This document shows, one piece after another, positions 46,825 through 57,946 of a DNA stretch of 64,000 nucleotides. The DNA is taken from contig NC_068565.1 in NCBI RefSeq assembly GCF_025698545.1, forward strand, positions 5,456,001 through 5,520,000, written 5' to 3'. The stretch is from Gossypium raimondii (Eukaryota; Streptophyta; Magnoliopsida; Malvales; Malvaceae). Every line of letters starts with the position of its first letter. Positions within the stretch are counted from its first letter, which is position 1. The notes under the pieces were generated by a model, which saw nothing but the letters and a program-made list of their open reading frames with translations, was not told the origin of the DNA and made no database searches. A program made the translations under genes and the position numbers.

Positions 46825-46831
46825 TTAAATA
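46825..46831 (-). promoter_or_regulatory. Possible TATA box of pectate lyase
   Basis: TATTTAA on the minus strand, about 150 bp upstream of the start codon. A start site about 30 bp further on would give a leader of roughly 120 bases. Confidence 0.4.
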
Positions 46832-49364
46832 ACCTTCCATGAAATTGTATGTCTCTAAAATTATGGCACCTGACTAGCCATTAACCAACCATTTTATGTA
46901 CAACCTAAAACTAAACTTTTCCCCCTAAAACTATATGCAAGAAATTGGTTGGCTTTCATACCTTGTTTTTAACATCAACCAAATGAATACATCAATTTAC
47001 CACAGGTGACGCTCGCTCATCTTTTATTTACTTTTTAGTTTTTAATTATCCATTAAATTTATTTATTTTAATAAAATAAAATCATCTATATCATTAAAAT
47101 TTTAAATAAAATTAATTTCTCCTTCAAAAACTTCCTAAATTTTAAAACTCTTGTTATGGATAAATCACTAAATTATAAAAAATTATTTTTTTCAAATACT
47201 GCTAAAAGTTAACAAGGGAAGAGAATATAGTATGTATAAAGAAATTTTCAAAAAAATAAATATTATTTAATTAGTTAATTAAAAACCAATAGTGTTTAAA
47301 AGAATTATTAGATTTTATAAGATTTCATAATTCTAAAAATATTATTTAATTAGTCTTTAATTTTTAAAATATTATATGTATTTTAAATTTTATAAATACT
47401 ATTAAAAATTTAAAAAATTAATACTATTTAATAACATTATTAAAAATAAAAAATCCTAATTTGAAATTTTATATAAAGTCTAAATGTTTAAAAATATATA
47501 TATGAAATTTAAAAAATCCTAATAGTGTTTAAAAATATAAATGAAATTTAAAAAATCCTAACATTATTAAATGTTTTACATGTTATTCATTATTCCTCCA
47601 GTTTAAGAAATAGATACAATTATCTCACAAAGTCGTAATAGCATCAAACCAAACAAGACCCATTGATCCGGTGTTGTGCGACGTACAATTAGAAGAATTG
47701 ATATGGTCCATAATTGTTGTAAACGGTCTACTAAAGAATAAATTGACGTGGCCAATTAAATGAGTGGTTGGATTTGTCAAGGAAAATAACAATCGGGTTT
47801 AAATGAACCTTGTAGTTGAGGTCATTGATTCAAGTTAGGTCCTTCTAGTTCTCAAAGCTACCAAGGAGCTAAATGGCGGATGCGGATTCGGGATTGTTCG
47901 TTCAATAAGTGTTAGTTGGACGTTCCCGCAGTTAATTTACACATGGAAGGGCTAGTTGTCTGAGACGTTTCCTTGATCTCTATAATCGACTTATCTATTA
48001 GAGGAGAAAATTCATTATCCGGGATTAGTTCGAAACTGAAGCTTAAATCGTGACTGAAGTTAGAGAGCCGTCCATTTGACTTATTTATTTTTAAATTCAT
48101 TTTATTTATTGCTACTTTATTTTTATTTTTATTTATTTATTTTCTAAATTTAATCTATGTTGTTTTGTATAAATTGGCACGAGTCGCATGCATGAAAACT
48201 ACCAAGTTCTGTTTGTAACAAAATTTGATTAAATCAATCAATTAACTTTACTCCTTATACTACCATTTATATTTTGTTTAAATATAAAAAAATATTTTAA
48301 TCGATTCAACACCATTTAAAATGGTTAAACTAAACCAATCGGCCCAAATCCAAGAAATCCAACTCAAATTACCAAGCCGAATAAAATAAGAAATAAGAAA
48401 AACAAAAAAAAATCTAAACTAAGCTAAGCCTTAAATCGGACACAATAAGAAATCAAAATAAAAATCTCTTGCTTTTTTGAACTAATATAATATATATAAG
48501 GATTTGATTTCAATTTTATTACTTTTAAACAATTTTATAGTAATTAATATTTTTAAAAATATAAATTTTAGAAGGTTGTAATTAAAATATGTAATTACAA
48601 TATAATTATATTCTATCAACTAAATACATTTAAAATATTATAAGTCTTTATAATTACAAAAGAGTACACTTTCATTCTATTACTCTATACCTTTTTGCTA
48701 AAATTCATGTCATAAGAATAGGAGGAAGGGTATGTCGAACTGTTGTATTTTACTTCTTCTTATGATTAAACAGGTTCCTGCATATGCTTTTTTGTTAGTT
48801 TTTGACAACAAAGGCTCTTTCAGGTCTGTTAACACTGTACTCGAATTCTACTCTTTCCCAATGAAGATGATCCTTTCGGGAGCCTCCTGGATGCTATAAA
48901 AAACTGATATGAGAAGAGCTACATTGCACATGATTTGTGGTTCGGTGTTCTATGACTGCATTCAAACTGATTTGGGTTACCAGATTATGTCATCATCATT
49001 CTTCTTTTTTCTCTCCAGACGCACAAAATATTGGAATCTCAGTTGAACTTCGTGCCATTTATAAGCCAGAAGTATGTACTTATGGGTTTCTTTTAATACA
49101 TTAATCTCAATTTACCAATTTACTCACCTAAAGTGAAGTCACAAGAGAGTGCAATTTGTAGTTTTAATACAAATTTTGAAGTGATTGATCTCACAAGGAG
49201 GGTATGAGAGTGAACGTCCATGATCAATGAGCCAAACACGAGATTTGTGTAATATTTGTTATTCTCGACATTTCATTTTATGGATATATTCATAAGAAAG
49301 CGTATGTTTACAAAGCAGGTAATTAGATCTCCAATAGATTGTATGCTTTAATTGATCTTACATA
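46832..49364. other. Intergenic, no recognised gene
   Basis: 47,030-47,600 is nearly pure AT with repeated taaaaatttaaaaaatcctaa-like phrases. 47,640-48,110 is GC-richer, with one unassigned short minus-strand frame. 48,710-49,080 is mixed-composition sequence containing a plus-strand phrase reading FPNEDDPFGSLLDAIKN before a stop, possibly a gene scrap that I cannot name. Confidence 0.4.
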
Positions 49365-49850
49365 ATATTTATTAGAATTTATTTACAAAAAATATAAATT
49401 TTAATTTTAAAAAAACATGAATTTTGTAAGGATCATAATGACCGTTTGTTCAATCCTAAACTTGACTTAGCTCCATCTATAGGCACTTTTAATTAGTATC
49501 TACAACTATAAAATCGTTGGAAAAATAAAAATATATATCTTTGATGTATTATAGGTGTATGAAATATAATTAAATAATAATTAATTATAAATAAATGTTA
49601 AAACTCTAAACTTGAGATCTTATATACTAGACTTAAACTCGAGATTCCAAACTCAAGACCCTAAACCCTCAAACCCAATATCCTAAATTTGGGAGTGATT
49701 AATATTTATTTATAATAGTTACGATTAATGTTTAATTATATTTAAATAGAAACTTATAAAAATTATGTTTAAATTAAATTATTAATATATTTATTTACAA
49801 ATTCTCCATATTTTTTATTTTTTTTAATAATGATGTGTTATGTTTTTATT
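49365..49850 (-). mobile_element. Telomere-like-core AT element, left copy
   Basis: The reverse complement matches 61,690-62,185. Shared phrases are CGATTTTATAGTTGTA, ACTAATTAAAAGTG, GGATTGAACAAACG, TCATTATGATCCTTA and TATGGAGAA. The centre holds degenerate CCCTAAA-like units (caagaccctaaaccctcaaaccc). It is part of the inverted duplication that includes the receptor kinase. Confidence 0.6.
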
Positions 49851-49938
49851 CACTAATGATATTTTAGACTATACACGGAGCATAGTAGAGAACCACAGGC
49901 AATGGCTCCCCTAAAATGGTAAGATTTTAATTTAGGCC
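49851..49938. other. Short repeat-derived flank
   Basis: Reads ggctcccctaaaatggtaag and continues after the LTR at 54,667 as one broken dispersed repeat. 49,934-49,938 (AGGCC) is the left target-site duplication. Confidence 0.45.
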
Positions 49939-50773
49939 TGTAACACTCCTAACCTGCATCCGTCACCGAAATAGGGTTTCATAGCATTACCGACCAAACA
50001 GATATAATTTCAAACATTTCATATTATATAATATTCAAGTCTAATTTGTAAGCATGCCAAATTCAAACTATTTTACCTATTTCATGTTCATTTAAACATT
50101 AACTTAACATGCCATAATATGACCTTAACATAAACACATATTTATATGTATATAAACAACCAATATTAACTTATAATCTTATTTACAATCATTCCACAAA
50201 ATGATTAATAGTTAGACACTCTAGGTACATGCCAACACATTTCAAAAGGATAAACATCACCACATTTGAGATCAGATCGTTGTTGGATGCTGATTCAATT
50301 ATCAAAATTAATTAAGTACTTAACCTGTGTACAGAAAACAAACTGTACTCTGAGTAAAACTCAGTGGTATTTCTATAATCCGAATATTTAAAGACTAGAT
50401 AATATAATATGCACATTTTAATTATAAGCACAATTGAATATTAAAATTTATTCATACAATGACATTAGTCATTCAATATTCAATTCATAAATACATCATT
50501 CATACCATACTCAATTCTCATCATTTGCTATATAATAGCTTTTCAATACACATATCATTTAAACAACAATATTGTTCATCCCATACCCAATTCATGAATA
50601 CACAATTCATGAATACACAATTCATATGTCTCAATTCATATTTCAATTCACTGCACCATTTTCATTTCACATACAATATCATCTAACATCAATCATAATG
50701 CAATTTCGATTAATTACCCCTATTAACATGACTCGGACTCGAACAGATACACGGATCCAACCAAACACACCAG

Positions 50774-50930
50774 TTTGGCACCCAGTGCCTCATCGGATAA
50801 TTCGAAGTAATAATTTAACACCCAGTGTCTCATCGGCTAAACCGAAGTAAATTGGCACTCAGTGCCTCATCGAATTAATCCGAAGTAGTAAATTGAAACC
50901 CAATGTCTCATCGACTCAAAGTCGAAGAAA
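50774..50930. repeat. Minisatellite, CACCCAGTGCCTCATCG unit, 4 copies
   Basis: Four units of about 38-40 bp, each with a CAGTGYCTCATCG or CAATGTCTCATCG core followed by a CGAAGTA-like phrase. They lie inside the LTR. Copies differ by several bases, so the array is old. Confidence 0.75.
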
Positions 50931-51334
50931 TCCCTGAACTCTTTCAATCCTATGGCATGCCATTTATATCCGACTCAGCCCGATACAGTTAATAGGGTTC
51001 TAATTCACTTTTCAAATACAACCAATATTCAATTCAATACAAATAATCAATATACTCAATATATATACCAATTCAATCAATATAAATTCAATAAATTCAT
51101 CACATAGTAAATCAATCCATTTCAATTGCAAAACACAATAATTCTCACCTCAACACTTACCATATACATTAAATTAAATTATAACAATTAACAACTAAAT
51201 TCAAATTATAGAAATACAAACCAGAAATCCCGAGTTATTCCTCGTCGACTTTATCTTTTTCCTTTTTAGTCGAAGGTTCCAATACGATGTTAGCTACGGA
51301 ATTAAAACAATTAAAAAAATCATCAATACAACAC

Positions 51335-53780
51335 TGTACAAGCCCAAATTTGCCCGGGGCCAAAAAACCCAATACACCACAAACCTAATCTAAACCCAAA
51401 CCCAGGCCCATACCAAATGAACCAAACCCAAACCCCAAGTGCATGCCAGGCCTGGTATGGCCCAAACCCAAAAAGACCAATACCTCAGCCCAAAACCCAA
51501 AACACAAAAAAAACCTAGCAGGAAACAAAAAACCCTAGGCGCCGCACTTAGATCCGCGCCACTTGCTCTACCACCGCCGCACCTAACCCCTAACCACCTG
51601 CCACCGCCACGGTCACATCGCCGCCATCTACTTGCACCTGCTCCGCCTACAAAAGGAAAGAAAACACGCAAAGCAGAGACCAAGCAGTAGCAAATAGTAG
51701 TAATATTATATTGTATCAATTTTTGCCTATAAAAGAGGCCGAATGTTATCTCTAAGCTTCTTCGGTTTTTGGTTTTTTAGGAACATTCAAAAAAAATAAA
51801 ACAAAAAAAAAACTTTAAGGTGACTACTGTTTTTTAATTTTAATATGTTATTTTATTATTTTATTTTATTTTATTTCTACCTATAATCAAAAATAACAAA
51901 AGAAAGGGGACTCACCGGTGAACTTTCGTGATCGCATCATCGGAGAAGGGGGAGTCTTCGCCGCCGTCGGGACCGGATCCGAAAGGAGGCCGAGGTTCTC
52001 CTCCGTTTTGGCCATCTAGAGGGTTCGACCCTCAATGGCGCTGCAAGATAAGGGTCGAAAGCCCATTCCCTTTCCTCGTCGGCCACGGCCATGGCAGTTG
52101 CTCGGCGGACGGACTGCGAAGCATATAGGCCGGAGCTTGGGGGGCCATGGGGCAAAGAAATGCTCTCAAAAAAATTTTTTTAAGGCTGGTCAGAATGAAT
52201 TTTTAGGTTTTTTTTTAGTGTTTTATAAACCTTCTAAATGGCGTCGTTTTGGAGGGGTCAGGAAAGGCCCAAAACGACGTCGTTTTGGCTCCTGACCCGA
52301 AACCTGACCCAACCTTAAGGAAGGATCTGCGTTTTTTGCTTCAGTGGGATATTTACCCCCACAGTCCTTCCGCCTTTGCGACGCGTTGCAATTCGACCCC
52401 TTTTCTTTCTTTTCCTTTATTTTAATTTATCCGCATAAGTTTACTTTTGTTTCATTTTAGTCCCGCCCAAAGTGATACGTTTTGGGGGCGGGATATTTAC
52501 TGTTTTGGTCCCCCTCCTTTCGCGCGTGTCACAATTTAATCGTTTTCTTGGTTTCCATTTTCATTTCTCCCCTAAGATTCTATTTATTTTTAATTTTATA
52601 TTTTTCTATTGTTTTTTTTATTATTTAACTAATTAGGTTATTATTATTATTTTTTTTTTTTCTTTGTATATATATTTTTGTTTTATTTTATTATTATATT
52701 TTTACTCTTCTTAAGTACATAGTTATTTAATGATTTTTAGTAGTTATTTAATGATTTTTAGCATTTAAAACTGTTTTCATTTTTATCGTATTTCTTATTT
52801 ATTTATTTTCTTTATTATTATTTTACTTAATATTTATTTATTTATGTGTCCATTATTATTTTAAAACGTTTTAATTCTATTCGTTTATTTACTTGATATA
52901 ATTGATTTGTATTTTTTATTTAACTTATCTTCGTTGCTATTGCTCGTATTATTTATGCTTACATCATCGTATTCATTTTTGTTTTGTTACGCATATTGAC
53001 ATCATGTTTTATTTCTACTATTTCGTGTTAGATTAATTTTATTCAATGCATAAATTATGATTTTTGAATAAGCAAAATCTTGTGTTTAGATTCGAGAGGT
53101 CGTACCCTAACTTACTGGGTTTCGATTTTCACAATAAATCTAAATACACGAATCTTTTCAAACTCAAGTTTTAAACAATCTCTGAAATTAAAAAGAGATC
53201 GTGTCCTAACTTACTGGGCGTGATCCCTTTTTTCCTCAAGTTTTAAATGATCTCGGAAATTAAGAAAAGATCGTGTCCTAACTTACTGGGCATGATCCCT
53301 TTTTTTTAATCCGAGATAGCTAAATATCTTTTAAATAAGTAAATTTTCGGCATTCATTCGCGCATCGGGAACTTAAGACATTGTGTCCTAACTTACTGGA
53401 TATAATTTTTTTCTCGATTAACATGAAATATGCCATTTTTTCAAAAATTTTCAATATTTCAATAAAGGATCGTATTTTAAATCTCTTTAAAATCTTCAAT
53501 CTTCGACACTAAGACATTAAGTAATCAACTAGGTACCAATTTTTGGGCGCTACGAGGGTGCTAATCCTTCCTCGTACGTAACCAACTCCCGAACCTGTTT
53601 TTCTAAATTTCGTGGACCAAAATTGTTGTTTTAATAAAATCAAATCGTTTATTAAAAACAACCACTTTTCAAGGTGATCCAATCACACCTTATCAAAAAG
53701 GATTGGTGGCGTCTCCCGTTTTCATTTTCGTTTTCAAAATCTAATTCGACCCCGTTTTATTAAAAAAAATGGTGTCAACA
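51335..53780 (+). mobile_element. Nested solo LTR flanked by unusual 24-25-bp direct repeats
   Basis: Begins TGTACAAGCCCAAATTTG and ends ATGGTGTCAACA (2,446 bp). A TATA box, cctataaaagagg, lies at 51,726. The flanking host sequence is duplicated over 24 bp on the left (51,311-51,334) and 25 bp on the right (53,781-53,805), both ending ATCATCAATACAACAC. This is far longer than the usual 5 bp. It is the same family as the LTR at 62,606-64,000. GC-rich frames in 51,390-52,300 are LTR sequence, not genes. Confidence 0.82.
53095..53405. repeat. LTR minisatellite with CCTAACTTACTGG core
   Basis: Four spaced units share CCTAACTTACTGGG (last copy CTGGA), preceded by TCGTRYCC or TTGTGTCC and followed by a TGATCCC-like phrase. 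An inverted, diverged version (CCCAATACGTTAGGGCAC) recurs four times at 62,915-63,265 in the related LTR. Confidence 0.75.
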
Positions 53781-54322
53781 TTAAAAAAAATCATCAATAC
53801 AACACAATTCAATCTCATAATTAATAATTCAATTTTTATTCCATATTTGTCTAAATTTCAATTTAGTCCCTAAATCGAGACTTTTTTTACATTTAATTCT
53901 ATATTTTCATTCAAATTCTACTTTAAACTAAATTTAACTCCCTAATTTCACTTAAATCCCTAAATTTCAAAATTTTCACAATTTAGTCCCTATTACACAA
54001 AATTTACAATTTATTCTACAATTCAATCCTTTTCATTTCTAACCTAAAAATCTATCAATTTAACCTCTAATACTAAAATTATTTAACATAAACAACACTT
54101 AAAAACTCAATAATATCTAAAATTTTGACATGAGTCGGATAGTATTTTAACACTAAGATTCCAAAACATAAAATTATAAGAAAAATAGACTAAATTGACT
54201 AACCAATTGAACTTGAAACTTTGAAACCCTAATTTCTCCTTTCTCCTTCTTTCTTTCCTTTTCTCTCTTTTTCCTTCTGTTTCGTTTCTATCTTTGTTCT
54301 TTTTCTTTCATTTATTTGTTTT

Positions 54323-54367
54323 ATTATAATATAATATAATATAATATAATATAATATAATATAATAT
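54323..54367. repeat. (ATAAT)n microsatellite
   Basis: About nine uninterrupted copies of the pentanucleotide ATAAT within the LTR. Confidence 0.9.
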
Positions 54368-54671
54368 ACTTAATTCTTAAGGTAATATATTATAATATAT
54401 ATTTTAACTTAAAATTTAGGATATTGCCGCCTCATCTAAAGAAAATGGCATAATTGCTTCTTTAGTCCTTTTAGTTTTTTCTTTAATCTATAATTCAACT
54501 TTCACCCTTTATGCAATTTAGTACTTTTACCTAATTACTCTTAATTCATGCCCTAACCAAAACCTAATTAACCACACAACTAACTTCGTAAATATTTATT
54601 ACTAATTTACGAAAACGAAGTCTCGGAAATGCATTTTCCGACACCCGTGACTATCGGGTTGTTACAAGACC

Positions 54672-54889
54672 CTTTATAATTTATAAAATTTTAAATTAGT
54701 AATAATAAAATTACACTTTAGTCCTCAAAAATGATAAAAATTTAATTTATTTTTAAAAAATTATAATGATATAGGCTATTAAAATAATAAAATTATATTT
54801 GTAAAAATATACAATTTAATTTAGCCCACCAAAAAAATTTTCTGAATCTGACACTATATACATAGACGGTGTATGAAATATTATTCCTT
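54672..54889. other. Repeat-derived sequence
   Basis: Continuation of the dispersed repeat interrupted at 49,938 (cctttataatttataaaat...cccaccaaaaaa). No gene. Confidence 0.45.
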
Positions 54890-55179
54890 AAAAGGAATAA
54901 AAAAAAAGCAATATACTAACTATGTTTAAGAATTATTGGTTAACGCGACTATACAAGTGGATTATAGAAAAGTCAACATTTGCATAGACTTCAAGAAAAG
55001 GTCCACATTTGCATGCTATGAAGTATTGCATGGAGTTCCCATTTATGGTCAAGCTCAAGTTCGGTGTAAACGCACAATTCTATTCAATTCTACTCATCTA
55101 ATGCATAGTCAAACTCGAAAAAGAATTTTGGTGTCAAGAAATGTATAAAATTTAGAAAATTTAGGATCAAAACTAAAAA

Positions 55180-56247
55180 TTAAACTTGTTCAGTTCCATG
55201 CAAGTACTTGGTTTTGATTTTCTTCAACCTTGCAACAACTTCTTCCATATCAATCCTTTCCTCTGCTACCTCTGCTGAACATTCCAGAGCTAATTGCAAA
55301 ATGAATAATTTACAATCCTTTGCTGCTAACCCTTCTCTTTCTCCTGTATTTAGAAGCTTACTGTCTACCACATCAACTAAGGAAGATGGTAATGATTCTT
55401 TCACCCAACGTTTCAAGCTCATTTCTTCCCCAAACATATCATCCGTCTGCTTCTTTCTTGTGAAAGTTTCCATGACAAGAATCCCGAAACTATACACATC
55501 ACTTTTGTAGAAACAATCCCTTCTGATCCATATTCTGTATAAGAAAATAATTTAAATTCATTATAAATTTATTTGAAGAATAATTTGAAGGCAAGCACAA
55601 GTCTATATACATTACCTGGTGACATGTATCCAATAGTTGCTAGTGTCTTTGTTTGTATCATTGAATCTTCTTCGCCTAAGAGTTTTGCAATGCCAAAATC
55701 ACCCAAATGCACTACCATATCTGTATCTAGCAGGATATTGTTTGGCTTTATATCGCAATGAACCACGGAAAGGGAATGACCATGGTGGAGATATTCCACT
55801 GCCAATGCAATGTCTATCACTATATTCAACCTTTGCAAAACATTCAGAAAATGGTTTTGAGAATATAGCCACTTCTCCAAGCTTCCATTAGGCATGAACT
55901 CAAGTACCAAAGCTTTAAATTCAACATTAGAGCAACTATTAATGATTTTAACCAAATTCCGATGACGAATGTTGCGTAGTACCTCACACTCGATATCAAA
56001 GCTTTTAGAAGCTCTAGCTTGATTTACATGCAACACTTTTACTGCAATGGTCATCCCAGTTGAGAGAGTTCCTTTGTATACTGACCCGAAACTCCCTACC
56101 CCAAGTAGATTGCTTTGGGAAAATCCATCAGTAGCTTGAGCAAGGTCATGGTAAGAAATTCTTCTCCATTCAGGTAACGGTGGCAAATTTTCTTGAATTG
56201 GTAGTTCAGCTTTCGAATTTTGACTTCGTAAAAGAATGATAACCACC
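55180..56247 (-). pseudogene. LRR receptor kinase remnant, inverted copy
   Basis: The minus strand matches the kinase half of the receptor at 57,947-61,377 from the transmembrane end onward. Homology begins abruptly at GTGGTTATCATTCTTTTACG (56,247). It retains the juxtamembrane ENLPPLPEWRRISYHDLAQ, the glycine loop GVGSFGSVYKG, VAVK-type lysine, VVHCDIKPNNILLD, DFGIAK and GYMSP, then an intron. In the last exon one base is missing (ACAAAAGTGATG for ACAAAAGGCGATG, near 55,510), shifting the frame in the middle of the kinase. No extracellular LRRs or signal peptide remain. A kinase-only protein is conceivable from the first exon, but I call this a pseudogene. Its 3' flank (54,890-55,179) also matches the other copy. 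Confidence 0.85.
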
Positions 56248-57154
56248 GTTAAAATTCAATTAAAATTCTCTTTTATCATTTTCACCCTCAACTTTTAAAA
56301 CTCAATTAAGCTGTTACTTTTTAGACGGGAGAACTAATTAGATCGTTAAAATTTTAATGATGTTAATGTAGAAATTTACTTGACAATTTACATGTACGTC
56401 ATAAAGGTTCAATTTTTTAAAAAATTCAAAAAGAATTTCATAGAACTTTTTAAAATTATCCACATCTTTAATGAAATACATGTGAATTAGTATATGTAGA
56501 CTTGGTTAAAATTTTAATAATTAATTTTTATTAAAATTAAAAATTAAATTAAAGTTTGAAAACTAGAAGCTAAAAATTAAATTTATGAATATTCTTATAA
56601 ACTTCAACCTTACAGCCTTTTAGAAAATATACTTTTTCACTGTACGAGATATTATAAACAATAATCATACAATCTATCATTCTATTATGATCACGTGGAA
56701 CACAATTATTAGCCTGAAAATTAAATTAATCAAAGTACGTATTGCAGAATATTGAAAGTTTTGGTTGGAAAAATCCACTTTCTTTGGTGGGACAATTATT
56801 GATCGAGTTGCAGGTAATTATCTACCAACCAGCGTACCAGCATTGACTGTCTCACGCAGACGTCGTAAACCAAGCAATTAAGAAGAAATCATTTAAATTA
56901 CGCAAATAAATCATTCAAAATACTTTCTCAAGTTGATTTAATTTTAAACATTTACAAATTCATTCTCTAGTGTATTTAGATTTAGATAAAAAAATTTAAG
57001 CTATGTTCCGATAATTTAAATAAGAATTTTAAGCTTTATTATTTTTTAAAAAATATTTTTTTATTCTTATATTTTTTAAAGATTATTTAAATTTAATTTC
57101 AAAAAATAACATCTTCCAAATATAATCAAAGTTGAAGGCATTTAATTTGGCCCT
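56248..57154. other. Upstream region of the receptor gene, distal part
   Basis: AT-rich, no gene. W-box cores (TTGAC) occur at 56,380, 56,843 and 57,154; the latter two are TTGACT. That is suggestive for an immune receptor promoter but close to chance density. Confidence 0.35.
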
Positions 57155-57650
57155 TGACTCCTTTTTTCAGCTTATCTATAGGATGACTTAGTATTTCTTC
57201 ATACAATCCCATCCAAACGAAATGGCTTCCTTTTTTATTGAATGAGTTGCTTTCTTGATCTTGATAAATTGTGAAATAAAAAAGATTCATTTATCAATTA
57301 TTTGATAATTCTTAACCACAGTCTTAATATTTTTGTTACTCTTGGTACTGATATCGACCCAGGACTCAATATCGACCTTATTTCTAAGACAAAAACGAAT
57401 AATTCTCCAATTAAAAACTTTTCTGTGCAAAAAATTCCCCATAGCATCTAGGATATCGCCTTCTCCTAGATAATTATGGATAGAGATATCCCTCAATGTA
57501 TCAAAAAAATTTTGTTTATCCATGTTGTAATGATAAGAACTCTCTTCCCTCTTATTTACTTGGAATGGTGATCCATAAGCATATGGGTCCCTCTTATTTT
57601 GATAATTAATAGATTTATATAATAAAAAATCATTGTTTATTATGTCTCTA
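57155..57650 (-). pseudogene. ycf1: Nuclear plastid DNA (NUPT): ycf1/tic214 fragment
   Basis: The minus strand reads continuously as NKRDPYAYGSPFQVNKREES and, further on, DISIHNYLGEGDILDAMGNF, NWRIIRFCLRNKVDIESWVD and KNYQIIDK. After a frameshift it continues FYFTIYQDQESNSFNKKGSH and FVWMGLYEEILSHPI. This is the order and character of the C-terminal part of chloroplast Ycf1 (Tic214, a plastid protein-import subunit), whose relatives read FDWMGMNEEILSRPISNL at the end. The frameshift near 57,285 and the nuclear setting show a decayed insertion, not a gene. Its outer limits are approximate; the upper end may extend to about 57,650. It occupies the promoter side of the receptor gene. Confidence 0.82.
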
Positions 57651-57891
57651 AACGTTTTATATAATCACACTTTAGGTCAGTGTCTCTAATTTTTAAATAC
57701 ATTTATTGGCCGATGATGGGGTAGTGCCACCAATGTGTCTAACAACACCAATGAACACTGTAGAAATAGGATAATTTACATACATGATTTTAAGTTAGGT
57801 TATTTTAAATAATTAATTAGAAAATCTAGATTACTTTTAAAACAAACAGTAGCAGTTGGATTCCCATCCACCATACATTCATTTTGCTGAT

Positions 57892-57898
57892 TATTTAA
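57892..57898 (+). promoter_or_regulatory. Possible TATA box of the LRR receptor gene
   Basis: TATTTAA about 50 bp upstream of the start codon, giving a very short leader if used. The region between the plastid insertion and the start is only about 300 bp. Confidence 0.35.
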
Positions 57899-57946
57899 TG
57901 AAAGAGTTTCCGTTATTCCATATCCTTCATCAACCCAAGTAAGCCA

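Larger units (their letters stand above)
49939..54666 (-). mobile_element. Gypsy solo LTR (minus), TSD AGGCC/AGACC, with nested LTR
   Basis: The plus-strand termini are TGTAACACTCC at 49,939 and GGGTTGTTACA at 54,666. The flanks are AGGCC (49,934-49,938) and AGACC (54,667-54,671), a 5-bp duplication with one change. Read on the minus strand it starts TGTAACAACCCGATAGTCAC. Its 3' end is related to those of the LTRs at 18,251-20,480 and 26,380-29,108. Without the nested LTR (51,335-53,780) it is about 2.26 kb. It has no coding region. Confidence 0.83.

Noticed and set aside
50774..50930. CRISPR-like array of regularly spaced repeats
   Set aside because: Plant nuclear LTR context, diverged units, and spacers that are themselves related. 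It is an LTR minisatellite.
51390..52300. Several GC-rich open frames on both strands (up to 109 codons)
   Set aside because: They lie inside the solo LTR at 51,335-53,780. They have low-complexity proline/arginine-rich or Trp/Gly-rich translations and overlap each other on opposite strands.
55569..56246. Left kinase copy as a functional receptor-like cytoplasmic kinase
   Set aside because: The last exon is frameshifted, the 5' end is cut at a duplication breakpoint and no promoter or start context is evident. A kinase-only product cannot be strictly excluded.
57287..57523. 78-codon minus-strand frame as a nuclear gene
   Set aside because: It is the middle of a plastid ycf1-derived stretch that continues in another frame on one side and past the start on the other.
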